A DNA stretch of 64,000 nucleotides from an uncultured Formosa sp. GTDB lineage: Bacteria > Bacteroidota > Bacteroidia > Flavobacteriales > Flavobacteriaceae. Below are positions 44,529-53,736 of the stretch, one piece after another. The first letter of the stretch is position 1. Every line of letters begins with the position of its first letter. Location: positions 59,744-123,743 of the forward strand of contig CAJXDP010000003.1 in NCBI GenBank assembly GCA_913052445.1. Direction: 5' to 3'. A program made the position numbers and the translations under genes. The notes beneath the pieces are model-generated. The model was given only the letters and a program-made list of their open reading frames with translations. It was not told where the DNA came from and did not search any database.

Positions 44529-47500
44529 ATGCTAAAAAAATTTACAAATCTTCTTTTTTCAACTCGTTTAACAGGAACACTTTTCATTGTTTTTGCAATT
44601 GCAATGGCTGTAGGAACTTTTATGGATCAAGGCCAAAGCACATCACCAACTCCATATTCGAGAACACTTATTTATAACGCTTGGTGGTTTGAAGCAATTA
44701 TGGGTGTTTTCATTATTAATTTTACGGGAAATATTTTTAGATATCGATTATTAAGAAAAGAAAAATGGGCCACATTAACACTGCATCTTTCTTTTATATT
44801 TATTCTTTTGGGTGCGTTTATTACACGATATTATGGTTTTGAAGGTATGATGGCGATTCGTGAAGGCGCCACTGAAAATACTTTTTTATCTCAGAAGACA
44901 TACTTAACAACTTATATTGATGGCGATTTTGAAATTAATGGGCAGCTTCAACGCCGTGTAGAAGAAGATGAAGTTGATTTTTCGCCACGACTCTTAAATA
45001 AATACTTACTTAACACTTCCTACAGTAGCTCCGAAGTTTCTGTTGAATTAGTTGATTTTATTGCAGGTGCTGAAGAAGACATTATTCCATCTGATGACGG
45101 TGAGTATTATTTAAAAATTGTAGAAGCAGCAGACGGAGCTCCTCATAATCACTTCTTAAAATTAGGCCAGGTTAGCAGTATTCATAATGTACTATATGCG
45201 CTTAACAAACCAACTGATGGAGCTATTAATATTACCTATACTGAAAATGATTTAACAATTCAGTCTCCATACGAAGGCGAATATATGACTATGGCTACTC
45301 GTTTTCAAGGCCGTTTGAAAAAAGACAGTATTCAAACCTTAGTTTTACGCTCGCGTTACATTATTGGAAATCAAGCTATAGTTTTTCCAAAACCAGTAAT
45401 CAAAGGTGGATTTGATATTGTTAAAAAATCTAAATTACTAAAAGGTGACGAAGACGGAATTGCCTTAAAAGTTTCCGCTAATGGTGATACAAAAATAGTT
45501 AAGTTACTAGGGGGTAAGGGTACTAAAAACCCATTTAAACAAATTGAAGTTGGTGGGTTAGAATTTGCCTTTAAATATGGTTCTAAGCTCATGGAACTTC
45601 CCTTTGAAGTTAAACTAAACAATTTTATAGCAGAGCGCTACCCAGGGACAGAGAAAAGCTATGCCTCATTTGAAAGTAAAGTGAGTGTGTTAGATGCTGA
45701 AAAAGGGGATTTTGATTTTCACATTTATATGAATAATATATTAAACCATCGTGGATATAAATTTTTTCAATCTTCTTTTGATCCTGATGAAGAAGGGACG
45801 ATTTTATCTGTAAATCATGACTATTGGGGTACATGGTTTACATATTTGGGTTATTATCTATTGTATTTTGGGTTAATGGCTGTTTTATTATCAAAGCATG
45901 CGCGTATGGAATCTTTAAGACGTCAGCTTGATAAGATTAAGATTAAGAAATCTAAGCTGGTGATGATAGTTTTATTTTTGATTTCTTTTAATGGATATTC
46001 ACAAACATCTCATGGCTCTGATCATACTAACTTACGTCCAACAGAAACACAGTTAGATTCAATTTTAAAACTCAACATCACCCCACCATTACAAGCTGAT
46101 CTTTTTGGTCATTTAGTTATACAAGACACCGATGGGCGGATGAAGCCAATAAATACTTATGCGTCGGAATTACTTCGTAAGCTAAGTAAAAAAGATATCT
46201 ATAAGGGTTTTGATGCAAACCAAGTATTCCTCTCCATGCAGGAGAGTCCACAACTATGGTATAATGTTCCTTTAATCTATCTAAAAGCTAAAAAAGCAGA
46301 CACGATTCGAACCTTATTAGGGCTAAATAAATCTGCCAAATATGCTGCTTTGGTAGACTTTTTAGATCCAAATTTAGATTACAAACTTGGACCTTATTTA
46401 GAGGATGCTTACAGTGCTCAAGTACCCACTGCTATTCAAAAGATTTTCAAAGAGACTGATCAACGAGTAAGTTTATTGTTTAATACTTTAGAAGGAAGTG
46501 CTTTGCGTTTATATCCAATTCCTGATGATGAAAACAATACTTGGGTTTCTTCAAAAGGATTTAGAGAAGGTGGGTATGTATTAAAAGATTCACTTTATGG
46601 GAATTTTATTAAGACTGGTTTTATTGCTTACATGGCTACCCTTCAAAATGATAAAATTTTAAAGACAGATTTCTCAAAAAGTCAACAATTGTTAGAGGCG
46701 ATAAAAGCTACTCAAACAAAGTATGGTGGTGATACAACAATAAGTGAAGATAAAATTGAGACTGAAATTTTGTATAATCGCTATGATATTTTTAAGAAAC
46801 TATTTGAGTATTATATGTATGCTAGTAGTTTAATGTTCTTACTGCTTATTGTTCAAATCTTCAAAGATCGTAGCAGAGTTTTGTATTATTCAATTCAAAC
46901 GTTTAAGTATTTAATTTGGTTTTGTTTTGGACTTCACACGCTTGGTCTGATAGCACGCTGGTATATTTCAGGTCATGCGCCTTGGAGTGATGCTTACGAG
47001 TCCATGATTTATGTAGCTTGGGCTACGATGGCTTTTGGTGTAATGTTAGGGAAGAAAAGCGATTTAACGTTTGCGTCTACTGCTTTTGTAACCGCTATGA
47101 TATTGATGATCGCTCACTGGAATTGGATGGATCCTTCAATTGGAAACTTGCAGCCGGTTCTAAATAGTTATTGGTTAATGATTCATGTAGCTATTATTGT
47201 TGGTAGCTATGGGCCATTTACATTAGGAATGATATTAGGCCTTATTACATTGCTGCTAATGATATTAACAAGTGAAAAGAATAAGGAAAAAATGGCTCTA
47301 AATATCAAAGAGCTTACTATTATTAATGAAATGGCCTTAACTGTCGGTTTAGTAATGCTGACAATAGGGAATTTCCTTGGAGGTATGTGGGCTAACGAAA
47401 GCTGGGGGCGTTATTGGGGGTGGGATCCCAAAGAAACATGGGCTTTGATAAGTATTATGATTTATGCTTTTGTTATTCACATGCGACTCATTCCTGGGTT

Positions 47501-47714
47501 AAGGTCTCGATTTGGCTTTAGTGTTGCTTCTGTGGTAGCATTTGGAAGTATAATGATGACTTACTTTGGGGTGAATTTTTACCTAGCTGGATTACACTCA
47601 TATGCAAAAGATGACCAAGAAATTAGCATTACTTACATTGTAGTTGCCCTAGTTTCATTGACTTTTATATCCATCTTAGCATATCGAAAGTATAAAAAAT
47701 ATTTTCTGAATTAA
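44529..47714 (+). CDS. ccsBA: Fused cytochrome c synthase CcsBA (ResB + CcsA)
   Basis: 1061-residue inner-membrane protein for covalent haem attachment to c-type apocytochromes (System II). The N-terminal ResB/CcsB part (about 1-485) has transmembrane helices near 10-100 and 430-485 with a periplasmic beta domain between. A second part (about 500-750) is soluble and periplasmic with IQDTDGRMKPINTYA. The C-terminal CcsA part (about 760-1061) has many helices and the WWD haem motif GRYWGWDPKETWA at about 960-970. Fused CcsBA is usual in Bacteroidota and Epsilonproteobacteria. Its stop interlocks with the convergent HAD gene. Confidence 0.95.
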   Translation: MLKKFTNLLFSTRLTGTLFIVFAIAMAVGTFMDQGQSTSPTPYSRTLIYNAWWFEAIMGVFIINFTGNIFRYRLLRKEKWATLTLHLSFIFILLGAFITRYYGFEGMMAIREGATENTFLSQKTYLTTYIDGDFEINGQLQRRVEEDEVDFSPRLLNKYLLNTSYSSSEVSVELVDFIAGAEEDIIPSDDGEYYLKIVEAADGAPHNHFLKLGQVSSIHNVLYALNKPTDGAINITYTENDLTIQSPYEGEYMTMATRFQGRLKKDSIQTLVLRSRYIIGNQAIVFPKPVIKGGFDIVKKSKLLKGDEDGIALKVSANGDTKIVKLLGGKGTKNPFKQIEVGGLEFAFKYGSKLMELPFEVKLNNFIAERYPGTEKSYASFESKVSVLDAEKGDFDFHIYMNNILNHRGYKFFQSSFDPDEEGTILSVNHDYWGTWFTYLGYYLLYFGLMAVLLSKHARMESLRRQLDKIKIKKSKLVMIVLFLISFNGYSQTSHGSDHTNLRPTETQLDSILKLNITPPLQADLFGHLVIQDTDGRMKPINTYASELLRKLSKKDIYKGFDANQVFLSMQESPQLWYNVPLIYLKAKKADTIRTLLGLNKSAKYAALVDFLDPNLDYKLGPYLEDAYSAQVPTAIQKIFKETDQRVSLLFNTLEGSALRLYPIPDDENNTWVSSKGFREGGYVLKDSLYGNFIKTGFIAYMATLQNDKILKTDFSKSQQLLEAIKATQTKYGGDTTISEDKIETEILYNRYDIFKKLFEYYMYASSLMFLLLIVQIFKDRSRVLYYSIQTFKYLIWFCFGLHTLGLIARWYISGHAPWSDAYESMIYVAWATMAFGVMLGKKSDLTFASTAFVTAMILMIAHWNWMDPSIGNLQPVLNSYWLMIHVAIIVGSYGPFTLGMILGLITLLLMILTSEKNKEKMALNIKELTIINEMALTVGLVMLTIGNFLGGMWANESWGRYWGWDPKETWALISIMIYAFVIHMRLIPGLRSRFGFSVASVVAFGSIMMTYFGVNFYLAGLHSYAKDDQEISITYIVVALVSLTFISILAYRKYKKYFLN

Positions 47715-48376
47715 GTCGAAGTAAATAGGTCTTTAACTTTATCGTATTTAATAGTATTATAGTCAGAGATCAGTAAATCTGCTCTTGAGTAATCTTGATC
47801 TTTTGAGTTTTTACTTTTATAGGCGACACAAAAGAAATTGCCTTCTTTTGCTGCTATAATTCCATTGGTAGAATCTTCTATTACAAAACATTCATCAGTG
47901 GAGACCCCAGCTGCTTTTGCTGCATTTATAAATATTTCTGGATGTGGTTTTGAGGCTTTCAAATCTGCACCACTTAGTTTGTCCTTAAAATAAGGGTCTA
48001 ATTTAAAACGTTTCATCACATTGTTAATGGTCAATATAGATGCTGAAGATGCAAGAACTAGCTTGAGTCCATTGGCATGATAATTTTTAATAAGGTCTTT
48101 TACGCCATCAAGCAATTGAAGGTCAGGATCTTCAAAAAATAACTTAGTGAAATGTGCTCGCTTAGTATTCTCTAAATCAAGAGGTTTAACTTTCAACATA
48201 AACTGCTCACACAGGAATTCACAGATACTCCGAGTTGATTGGCCCGTAAAGCTACGATACATTGAATCGGATATCTGAATGTTGTAATCGTGAAACATCA
48301 TTAGGTAGGCTTTGTGGTGCAACGGCTCGGTGTCGACAATGACCCCATCCATATCAAAAAGTACTGCTTTTAACAT
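47711..48376 (-). CDS. HAD-superfamily hydrolase, beta-phosphoglucomutase-like
   Basis: 221 residues. Nucleophile motif FDMDGVIVDTEP (Asp8, acid/base Asp10), cap domain, SSASILTI (motif II Ser), lysine in KASKPHPE and acidic motif IEDSTNGI. This is the beta-phosphoglucomutase/phosphatase subgroup; sugar-phosphate phosphatase and mutase cannot be separated here. Convergent with ccsBA. Confidence 0.88.
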   Translation of the reverse strand: MLKAVLFDMDGVIVDTEPLHHKAYLMMFHDYNIQISDSMYRSFTGQSTRSICEFLCEQFMLKVKPLDLENTKRAHFTKLFFEDPDLQLLDGVKDLIKNYHANGLKLVLASSASILTINNVMKRFKLDPYFKDKLSGADLKASKPHPEIFINAAKAAGVSTDECFVIEDSTNGIIAAKEGNFFCVAYKSKNSKDQDYSRADLLISDYNTIKYDKVKDLFTST

Positions 48377-48480
48377 CGTTTATTTTTTTACGAAGATAAT
48401 AAATACCAAGGGGTAGATTTTAGAAATAAACTAATAATAAACAACATTTTTTTTATACTTTGGACTTAAATTAAACTGAT

Positions 48481-48666
48481 ATGAAATTTATAAAAAAACT
48501 AGGGGTTACTAATATATTGCTGTTATGCTTGTGTGCAGTTATTATAGGGGTCTCCGAATATTTGTTTTTTTCTGGAGACAAGTTACACGGTATTTTTGTA
48601 GGGATCTGGGCACCAATGCTTTTAGGTCTAATGATATTTTTTAAACTCTTTCGCCTTGACCGCTAA
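48481..48666 (+). CDS. Small membrane protein
   Basis: 61 residues: two hydrophobic helices (about 10-27 and 39-56) separated by a loop SGDKLHG and ending FFKLFRLDR, giving a positive C terminus inside. Family not recognised by name. It overlaps by 11 nt a second tiny membrane ORF downstream and precedes the cystathionine enzyme and bshB1 on the same strand. Confidence 0.7.
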   Translation: MKFIKKLGVTNILLLCLCAVIIGVSEYLFFSGDKLHGIFVGIWAPMLLGLMIFFKLFRLDR

Positions 48667-48763
48667 TAATATAGTGATATCTTTTTCTGTATTTGTGTCG
48701 GTATGTGTCGTCATATGGGCCATTGTATTAATTAAACAGTTTAATGACATCGGAAAAAGCTAG
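48656..48763 (+). CDS. Possible 35-residue single-helix membrane protein
   Basis: An open frame with TTG at 48656 (or GTG at 48674, giving 29 residues) to TAG 48761-48763. Translation from TTG: an N-terminal TANNIV, then a continuous hydrophobic helix SFSVFVSVCVVIWAIVLI, then the polar tail KQFNDIGKS. This is the layout of a real single-pass peptide and occupies a gap otherwise without a role. The non-ATG start and short length keep confidence low. It overlaps the preceding gene and ends 22 nt before the next. Confidence 0.45.
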   Translation: MTANNIVISFSVFVSVCVVIWAIVLIKQFNDIGKS

Positions 48764-48785
48764 ATTGATCTTATAATCCACCACC

Positions 48786-49946
48786 ATGAGTTCAAATATG
48801 AAAGGAATTAATACAATTTGTACCCACGCAGGTGCTTTAGAAGATACCAAATTTAAAGGCGCTGTTTCCCCTTTATACATGTCGACTTCTTATGACTTTT
48901 TAGATGTTGATACCAAGCGTTATCCTCGTTATTTCAATACTCCCAACCAAGAAAGTCTTTCTAGGAAAATTGCAGCTCTAGAACATGCGGAGGCGGCTAT
49001 GATCTTTGGATCTGGAATGGCAGCGATATCATCAACTTTGTTAACTTTTTTGAAATCTGGTGATCATGCAGTAATTCAAAATGATATTTATGGGGGAACA
49101 CGTAGTTTTATTGAGTCACATTTCAAGAGTTATGGCATAGATTACAGTTTTACTAAAGACCTTTCTTCAGAAGCTTTTGAACATTGTATTCAAGAAAATA
49201 CGAAATTAATATATATAGAAACCCCTTCAAATCCACTATTAAAACTGGTGGATCTTTTCGCAATTGCTAAATTAGCTAAAAGTCATAGTATCATTACAGC
49301 TGCTGATAATACTTTTGCATCTCCTATTGTTCAAAACCCTCTTGTTTTGGGAGTTGATATTGTCATGCACAGTGCTACTAAATATTTTGGAGGTCATAGT
49401 GATATAAGTGCAGGCGCTGTAGCATCTTCCAAAGAAATCATGAATAAAATATGGGATCTGTCAAAAGACTTTGGCGGTAATCTTAGCGATTATACAGTTT
49501 GGTTACTTGAAAGAAGTATGAAAACGTTGGGTATTAGAGTGAAAGCACAACAACGTAATGCAAAACGACTGGCTAAATTTTTAAATAAACATACTGGAGT
49601 CAAATCCGTTTATTATCCTGGTTTAAAAACAAATGAGTACCATAGTCTAGCTAAGATTCAAATGAAAGGATTTGGTGCCATGATGTCATTTGAGTTAACT
49701 GATGATCATAATGTTGTAGCCTTTTTAAAAGCGCTTCAACTTATCAAGCCATCAATGAGCTTGGCAGGGGTAGAGAGCACCATGTTATTACCCTCTAAAA
49801 CCTCCCATGCCTTACTTTCTCAGACTGACCGACTTTTACAAGGAATTTCAGATCAATTGATTCGTTTTTCGATAGGTATCGAATCTAAATCAGATTTAAT
49901 TAAAGATATTGAGCAGGCTATTTCTGTTAGTAAATATAAATCATAA
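48786..49946 (+). CDS. Cystathionine gamma-synthase/lyase-type PLP enzyme
   Basis: 386-residue trans-sulfuration enzyme. PLP lysine Lys199 in HSATKYFGGHSD, phosphate-binding YPRYFNTPNQ (about 46-55), GSGMAAISST (75-84). Could synthesise cystathionine from an acyl-homoserine and cysteine or cleave it; the sequence alone does not decide. It differs clearly from the methionine gamma-lyase-like paralogue at 34193. bshB1 begins 3 nt downstream, linking it to thiol metabolism. Confidence 0.85.
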   Translation: MSSNMKGINTICTHAGALEDTKFKGAVSPLYMSTSYDFLDVDTKRYPRYFNTPNQESLSRKIAALEHAEAAMIFGSGMAAISSTLLTFLKSGDHAVIQNDIYGGTRSFIESHFKSYGIDYSFTKDLSSEAFEHCIQENTKLIYIETPSNPLLKLVDLFAIAKLAKSHSIITAADNTFASPIVQNPLVLGVDIVMHSATKYFGGHSDISAGAVASSKEIMNKIWDLSKDFGGNLSDYTVWLLERSMKTLGIRVKAQQRNAKRLAKFLNKHTGVKSVYYPGLKTNEYHSLAKIQMKGFGAMMSFELTDDHNVVAFLKALQLIKPSMSLAGVESTMLLPSKTSHALLSQTDRLLQGISDQLIRFSIGIESKSDLIKDIEQAISVSKYKS

Positions 49947-49949
49947 GTT

Positions 49950-50672
49950 ATGAAAATTGATATTCTAGCATTTGGTGCACATCCCGACGACGTAGAATTG
50001 AGTTGTGGTGGCACGATTCTTAAAGAAATTCACAATGGTAAAACTGTTGGAATTATTGATTTAACTAAAGGTGAATTAGGGACTAGAGGCACAGCTAATA
50101 CAAGAGCAACTGAAGCCAGTAACGCTGCATCTATATTAGGGGTTTCTTTTCGAAAGAACATGAGTTTTTCAGACGGTTTTATAGTTAATGATAAAGCACA
50201 CCAATTAGAAGTGATTGAATTAATAAGACATTACCAACCAGATATAGTACTATGTAATGCTATTGACGACCGCCATATTGATCATGGGGCTGCCAGTAAG
50301 TTGGTTAGTGATGCTTGTTTTTTAAGTGGATTGATTAAAATAAAGACTAAATCTATATCTTCTGAAGTTATACAGACGCCATGGCGACCAAAATCAATAT
50401 ATCACTACATTCAATGGAAACCTCTTACTCCTGATTTTGTTGTTGATGTAAGTGAATATATGGATAAAAAAATGGAAGCAGTAATGGCTTATTCAACACA
50501 GTTCTATAACTCTAAAAGTAAGGATCCTGAAACTCCAATATCCTCAAAGAATTTTGTGGATAGTATTCGTTACAGAGCAGCAGATTTAGGACGATTAACA
50601 GGAGTTGCATATGCTGAGGGGTTTAATGCAGAAAGACTGCCTGCTATTGATTCTTTGTTTGACCTTAAATAA
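49950..50672 (+). CDS. bshB1: Bacillithiol biosynthesis deacetylase BshB1
   Basis: 240-residue zinc-dependent LmbE-family deacetylase removing acetate from GlcNAc-malate, the second step of bacillithiol synthesis. Zinc motif GAHPDDVELSCGGT (9-22; His11, Asp14) and DDRHIDHGAAS (further His ligands). LmbE relatives include other N-deacetylases, but length, motif surroundings and presence in Bacteroidota fit BshB1. 3 nt after the cystathionine enzyme gene; cysteine supply and bacillithiol synthesis are thus joined. Confidence 0.9.
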   Translation: MKIDILAFGAHPDDVELSCGGTILKEIHNGKTVGIIDLTKGELGTRGTANTRATEASNAASILGVSFRKNMSFSDGFIVNDKAHQLEVIELIRHYQPDIVLCNAIDDRHIDHGAASKLVSDACFLSGLIKIKTKSISSEVIQTPWRPKSIYHYIQWKPLTPDFVVDVSEYMDKKMEAVMAYSTQFYNSKSKDPETPISSKNFVDSIRYRAADLGRLTGVAYAEGFNAERLPAIDSLFDLK

Positions 50673-50685
50673 AATAAAAAAATCT

Positions 50686-50715
50686 TTGTATAAAATCTTA
50701 AATACTATACATTTG
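50686..50715 (+). promoter_or_regulatory. Promoter of tRNA-His
   Basis: TTG 50686-50688, 19 nt, TACATTTG 50708-50715; both boxes exact. The tRNA starts 25 nt downstream. Confidence 0.85.
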
Positions 50716-50739
50716 CACACGCATTAAAAATGCCAAATG

Positions 50740-50813
50740 GTGGTTGTAGCTCAGTTGGTTAGAGCATTGGTTTGTGGTACCAAGGGTCGCCGGTTCGAAC
50801 CCGGTCTTCCACC
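50740..50813 (+). tRNA. tRNA-His (anticodon GTG)
   Basis: Anticodon GTG at 50774-50776 in loop TTGTGGT with a fully paired TTGGT/ACCAA stem. D-loop, variable region and T-arm GCCGG-TTCGAAC-CCGGT are standard. G at 50739 can form the extra G(-1) opposite C73 (50813), as expected for tRNA-His. The acceptor stem GTGGTTG/CTTCCAC has two adjacent U-U oppositions (5-68 and 6-67). CCA is not encoded. Confidence 0.94.
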
Positions 50814-50821
50814 CAAAAAGC

Positions 50822-50852
50822 AAAAGCTTCTCTTAAAAGAGAAGCTTTTTTT
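50822..50852 (+). terminator. Intrinsic terminator after tRNA-His
   Basis: Arms AAAAGCTTCTCTT (50822-50834) and AAGAGAAGCTTTT (50837-50849) followed by more T. It may also serve the convergent M28 peptidase gene, which ends at 50886. Confidence 0.9.
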
Positions 50853-50885
50853 GTTTAAACAACTATTTTTTGATTATTTATCGGT

Positions 50886-52379
50886 TTAGTCAACTCGTAC
50901 AGCTTCTTCTCTATTTGCTAATTCCCATGCAGTATGAAATACTAATCTAGTTCTGTTTTCTAATAAATCGTATTGAATTTTATCTGGCGTATCAGATGCT
51001 TGATGATAATCATCGTGAGTACCATTAAAATAGAATATAACTGGAATATTGTTCTTTGCAAAGTTATAATGATCAGAACGGTAGTAATAACGATTTGGAT
51101 CGTTTTCATCATTAAAGGTATAGTCTAATTCAATATTAGTGTACTTAGAATTAACATCTTCAGAAAGTTCGTGTAAGTCAGAACTTAACTTATCACTACC
51201 AATTAGGTATATATAATTACGTTTTCCTTTTTTTCGTTTAGGATCCGTACGTCCGATCATATCTATATTTAAATTAGCAATTGTTTTTGATAATGGTACT
51301 ATAGGATCATAATCAGTGTAGTACTGAGATCCTAAAAGCCCTTTTTCCTCACCTGTTACATGAAGAAATATAATGGAACGTTTTGGACCATTCCCGTCCA
51401 TTGAGGCTGATTTAAATGCTTCAGCAATTTCTAGTATGGCAACTGTTCCAGAGCCGTCGTCATCTGCTCCGTTAAAAACCTCACCATCATGCATGCCCAC
51501 GTGATCTAAATGTGCTGAAATAACGATGTATTCATCTGGTTTTTCAGACCCTTTAATCATTGCAACAACATTGTCCGATAAAATAGACTCGCTTTTTTGA
51601 TTATAATTAATTTTGATTTGATTCCCAAGTAGTAAAGCTTCTTCCATAGATTTTCCTACTAAAAAACTATACATAGGCTTTTCGTTTATATCTAGGATTA
51701 AATTACTTTCTCCTCCACGTTCGTCCCTTGATTTGTAGTAAGGGGCATAAAATTTAAATAATGAACTATTAATTAAAAAGAAAGCTTTAGCGCCTAACTT
51801 TTTTGCTACAGCTTGTTTTGAAGTTAATTCTTGCCGACCGTTAGACCATTTAGATAATTTGGTACTACCACTAACTAAATAGTTGTTATTTTCGTCTTTT
51901 GGTTCACCTCCAATAGCAACAACTACCTTTCCAGAGACTTCAACACCCTTATAATCATTGTATTTGTCATCGCTAATTCCATAACCAACAACAATAATAT
52001 CTTTAGAGTCTATTTCTGTAGATTCTCCTCCTGACAAACTTATAAAATCTTTATAGTATTTAAACTCTTGATTTTCTACGTTTATAGAAACTTCAGGAGC
52101 TTTAATTAATTTCAAAGGGACATTTTGAAAATAGCTTCCATTAGCTTTGGCAGATGAAACTTCTAAATTCACATACTGTTCTTTCAAATAATTAATTGCT
52201 ATTGTTAAGCCTTTAGTGCCTGTTTCACGTCCTTCAAACTCATCAGATGCATACGTATATAGTTTTTCCTTTAATTCTTCTGCTGTTATACTTTTAGCAT
52301 ATAGCTCTTGGTTTTGCGTTTGTCCAAAAGCTTGTGAGAATGTTGTAGTAAATAACAATAATAATAATAAGTGTTTCAT
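50886..52379 (-). CDS. M28 family metallopeptidase
   Basis: 497-residue secreted zinc aminopeptidase. Signal peptide ending AFGQ. A PA (protease-associated) domain insert (about 120-240), then M28 with ligands in SAHLDHVGMHDG (His), NGADDDGSGT (bridging Asp), HVTGEEKGLLG (Glu pair), NIDMIGR (Asp) and YRSDHYNFA (His). All expected ligands are present. Role in peptide use outside the cytosol is inferred. A TATATTTG box lies upstream on the minus strand (52408-52415). Confidence 0.93.
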   Translation of the reverse strand: MKHLLLLLLFTTTFSQAFGQTQNQELYAKSITAEELKEKLYTYASDEFEGRETGTKGLTIAINYLKEQYVNLEVSSAKANGSYFQNVPLKLIKAPEVSINVENQEFKYYKDFISLSGGESTEIDSKDIIVVGYGISDDKYNDYKGVEVSGKVVVAIGGEPKDENNNYLVSGSTKLSKWSNGRQELTSKQAVAKKLGAKAFFLINSSLFKFYAPYYKSRDERGGESNLILDINEKPMYSFLVGKSMEEALLLGNQIKINYNQKSESILSDNVVAMIKGSEKPDEYIVISAHLDHVGMHDGEVFNGADDDGSGTVAILEIAEAFKSASMDGNGPKRSIIFLHVTGEEKGLLGSQYYTDYDPIVPLSKTIANLNIDMIGRTDPKRKKGKRNYIYLIGSDKLSSDLHELSEDVNSKYTNIELDYTFNDENDPNRYYYRSDHYNFAKNNIPVIFYFNGTHDDYHQASDTPDKIQYDLLENRTRLVFHTAWELANREEAVRVD

Positions 52380-52542
52380 AGTTATTTTTTGAGGGATTAA
52401 ATGGAGTCAAATATATTATAAATTATAAATAAATAGTCTTTAAATAGGGGGTATTATTTCTAAATATAAATAAAAAACCACTTTTGTTTTACTACTATTC
52501 AATCTATTAAATGTGTTTTTTATCGATTAAATGCATGTTTTA

Positions 52543-52574
52543 TTGGTTCATTTACATTTTTTGTTTTAAATTTG
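52543..52574 (+). promoter_or_regulatory. Promoter of the porin gene
   Basis: TTG 52543-52545, 21 nt, TAAATTTG 52567-52574, 31 nt before ATG 52606. The spacer is within the range accepted for flavobacterial promoters. Confidence 0.65.
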
Positions 52575-52605
52575 CATAAATTAATCATAAACTAAAAAAA
52601 TTATT

Positions 52606-53658
52606 ATGAAAAAATTAATTACTATTTTATCTCTTGCAGTTGTAGGTTTTACCTTTGCTCAGGAGGAAGAACCTGCTTTTAAAGTATCTGGTTCTGTTGA
52701 TGCTTATTTTAGAGCTAATTTAACATCTTCAAATGATGGAGGTGCTAATACAATTCTAGGAGAACAAGGAGATTTCAGTGCATTTAATAATGATTCTGGT
52801 TTTTCTTTAGGCTTAGCTAATGTAAATTTCTCTTATGAAGGAGAAAAAGTTGGTTTTGTACTAGACGTGGCAATGGGAGAGAGAGCTGATGAATATAATG
52901 GAGCTGGAAATCTTGTTAATGAAGCCTACATGTATTGGAATGCTTCAGATAAGATGACACTTCAAATGGGTCGTTTTAACAACTGGATGGGTTTTGAAGA
53001 ACTTTCAGCTGCTAAAAATTTCCATTACAGTATGTCACACATGTATTCATTTACTGCAAGAAACTTTAACGGTTTGGTTGCTAGATTTATGCTTGCTAAT
53101 GACTGGGGATTAGGCGTAGGACTAATGAATCCAGTAAATGTTATCCAGGGTAACCAAAATAGTAGTGGTGCTTATTCAATAGGTGCTGGTGTTTGGAAAG
53201 GAAAAACTGGTTTATCATTTTTAGCTAGCCAAGAAACTTCATACATAGATTTTAAAACTGCATTTGATGTATCTGATTCATTTAGTGTTGCTTTAAACGC
53301 GCACATGGCTGATTTTAAAGTAGGTGGAGACGCTTACCAAACTATTCCATTAGGCGGAGACGTTTACCTTCATGAAGGATTCACATCTATTTCTGCTTAT
53401 CCACAATACAAGACTTCTGATAATTTGTCTTGGGGAATGCGTTTAGAGTACATGATGTTTGATATGGGTGCATTTTATGTAGAAGACGGCTTAAATGTAT
53501 TTAGCCCTACTCTGACAGCTAACTATACTGTTGGTGCACTTACAATCAAGCCAGAATTAAGATTAGATGCTGCAAGCGAAGACGTATTTTATGATAATGA
53601 TGCTGCTGCTGCGGGTGGATTAACTGCTTTTAATTTAGCTGCTGTATATAGCTTCTAA
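52606..53658 (+). CDS. Outer-membrane beta-barrel porin (BBP2-like)
   Basis: 350 residues. Signal peptide MKKLITILSLAVVGFTFAQ followed by an acidic start and about 14-16 amphipathic strands to the terminal LAAVYSF. The central NNWMGFEELSAAKNFHYSMS resembles the GYE/NNF segment of putative beta-barrel porin 2. Probably a general diffusion or small-solute porin in the outer membrane. Single gene with its own promoter and terminator, as for a strongly expressed protein. Confidence 0.82.
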   Translation: MKKLITILSLAVVGFTFAQEEEPAFKVSGSVDAYFRANLTSSNDGGANTILGEQGDFSAFNNDSGFSLGLANVNFSYEGEKVGFVLDVAMGERADEYNGAGNLVNEAYMYWNASDKMTLQMGRFNNWMGFEELSAAKNFHYSMSHMYSFTARNFNGLVARFMLANDWGLGVGLMNPVNVIQGNQNSSGAYSIGAGVWKGKTGLSFLASQETSYIDFKTAFDVSDSFSVALNAHMADFKVGGDAYQTIPLGGDVYLHEGFTSISAYPQYKTSDNLSWGMRLEYMMFDMGAFYVEDGLNVFSPTLTANYTVGALTIKPELRLDAASEDVFYDNDAAAAGGLTAFNLAAVYSF

Positions 53659-53680
53659 ACATTAAGTTTATTAAATTTTT

Positions 53681-53710
53681 AAAAAGGAGCCAATTGGCTC
53701 CTTTTTTTTT
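53681..53710 (+). terminator. Intrinsic terminator of the porin gene
   Basis: AAAAAGGAGCCA/TGGCTCCTTTTT perfect palindrome, then T run to 53710. 22 nt after the stop. Confidence 0.92.
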
Positions 53711-53736
53711 ATCATAGACTTTCGTATTTTTGAAAA

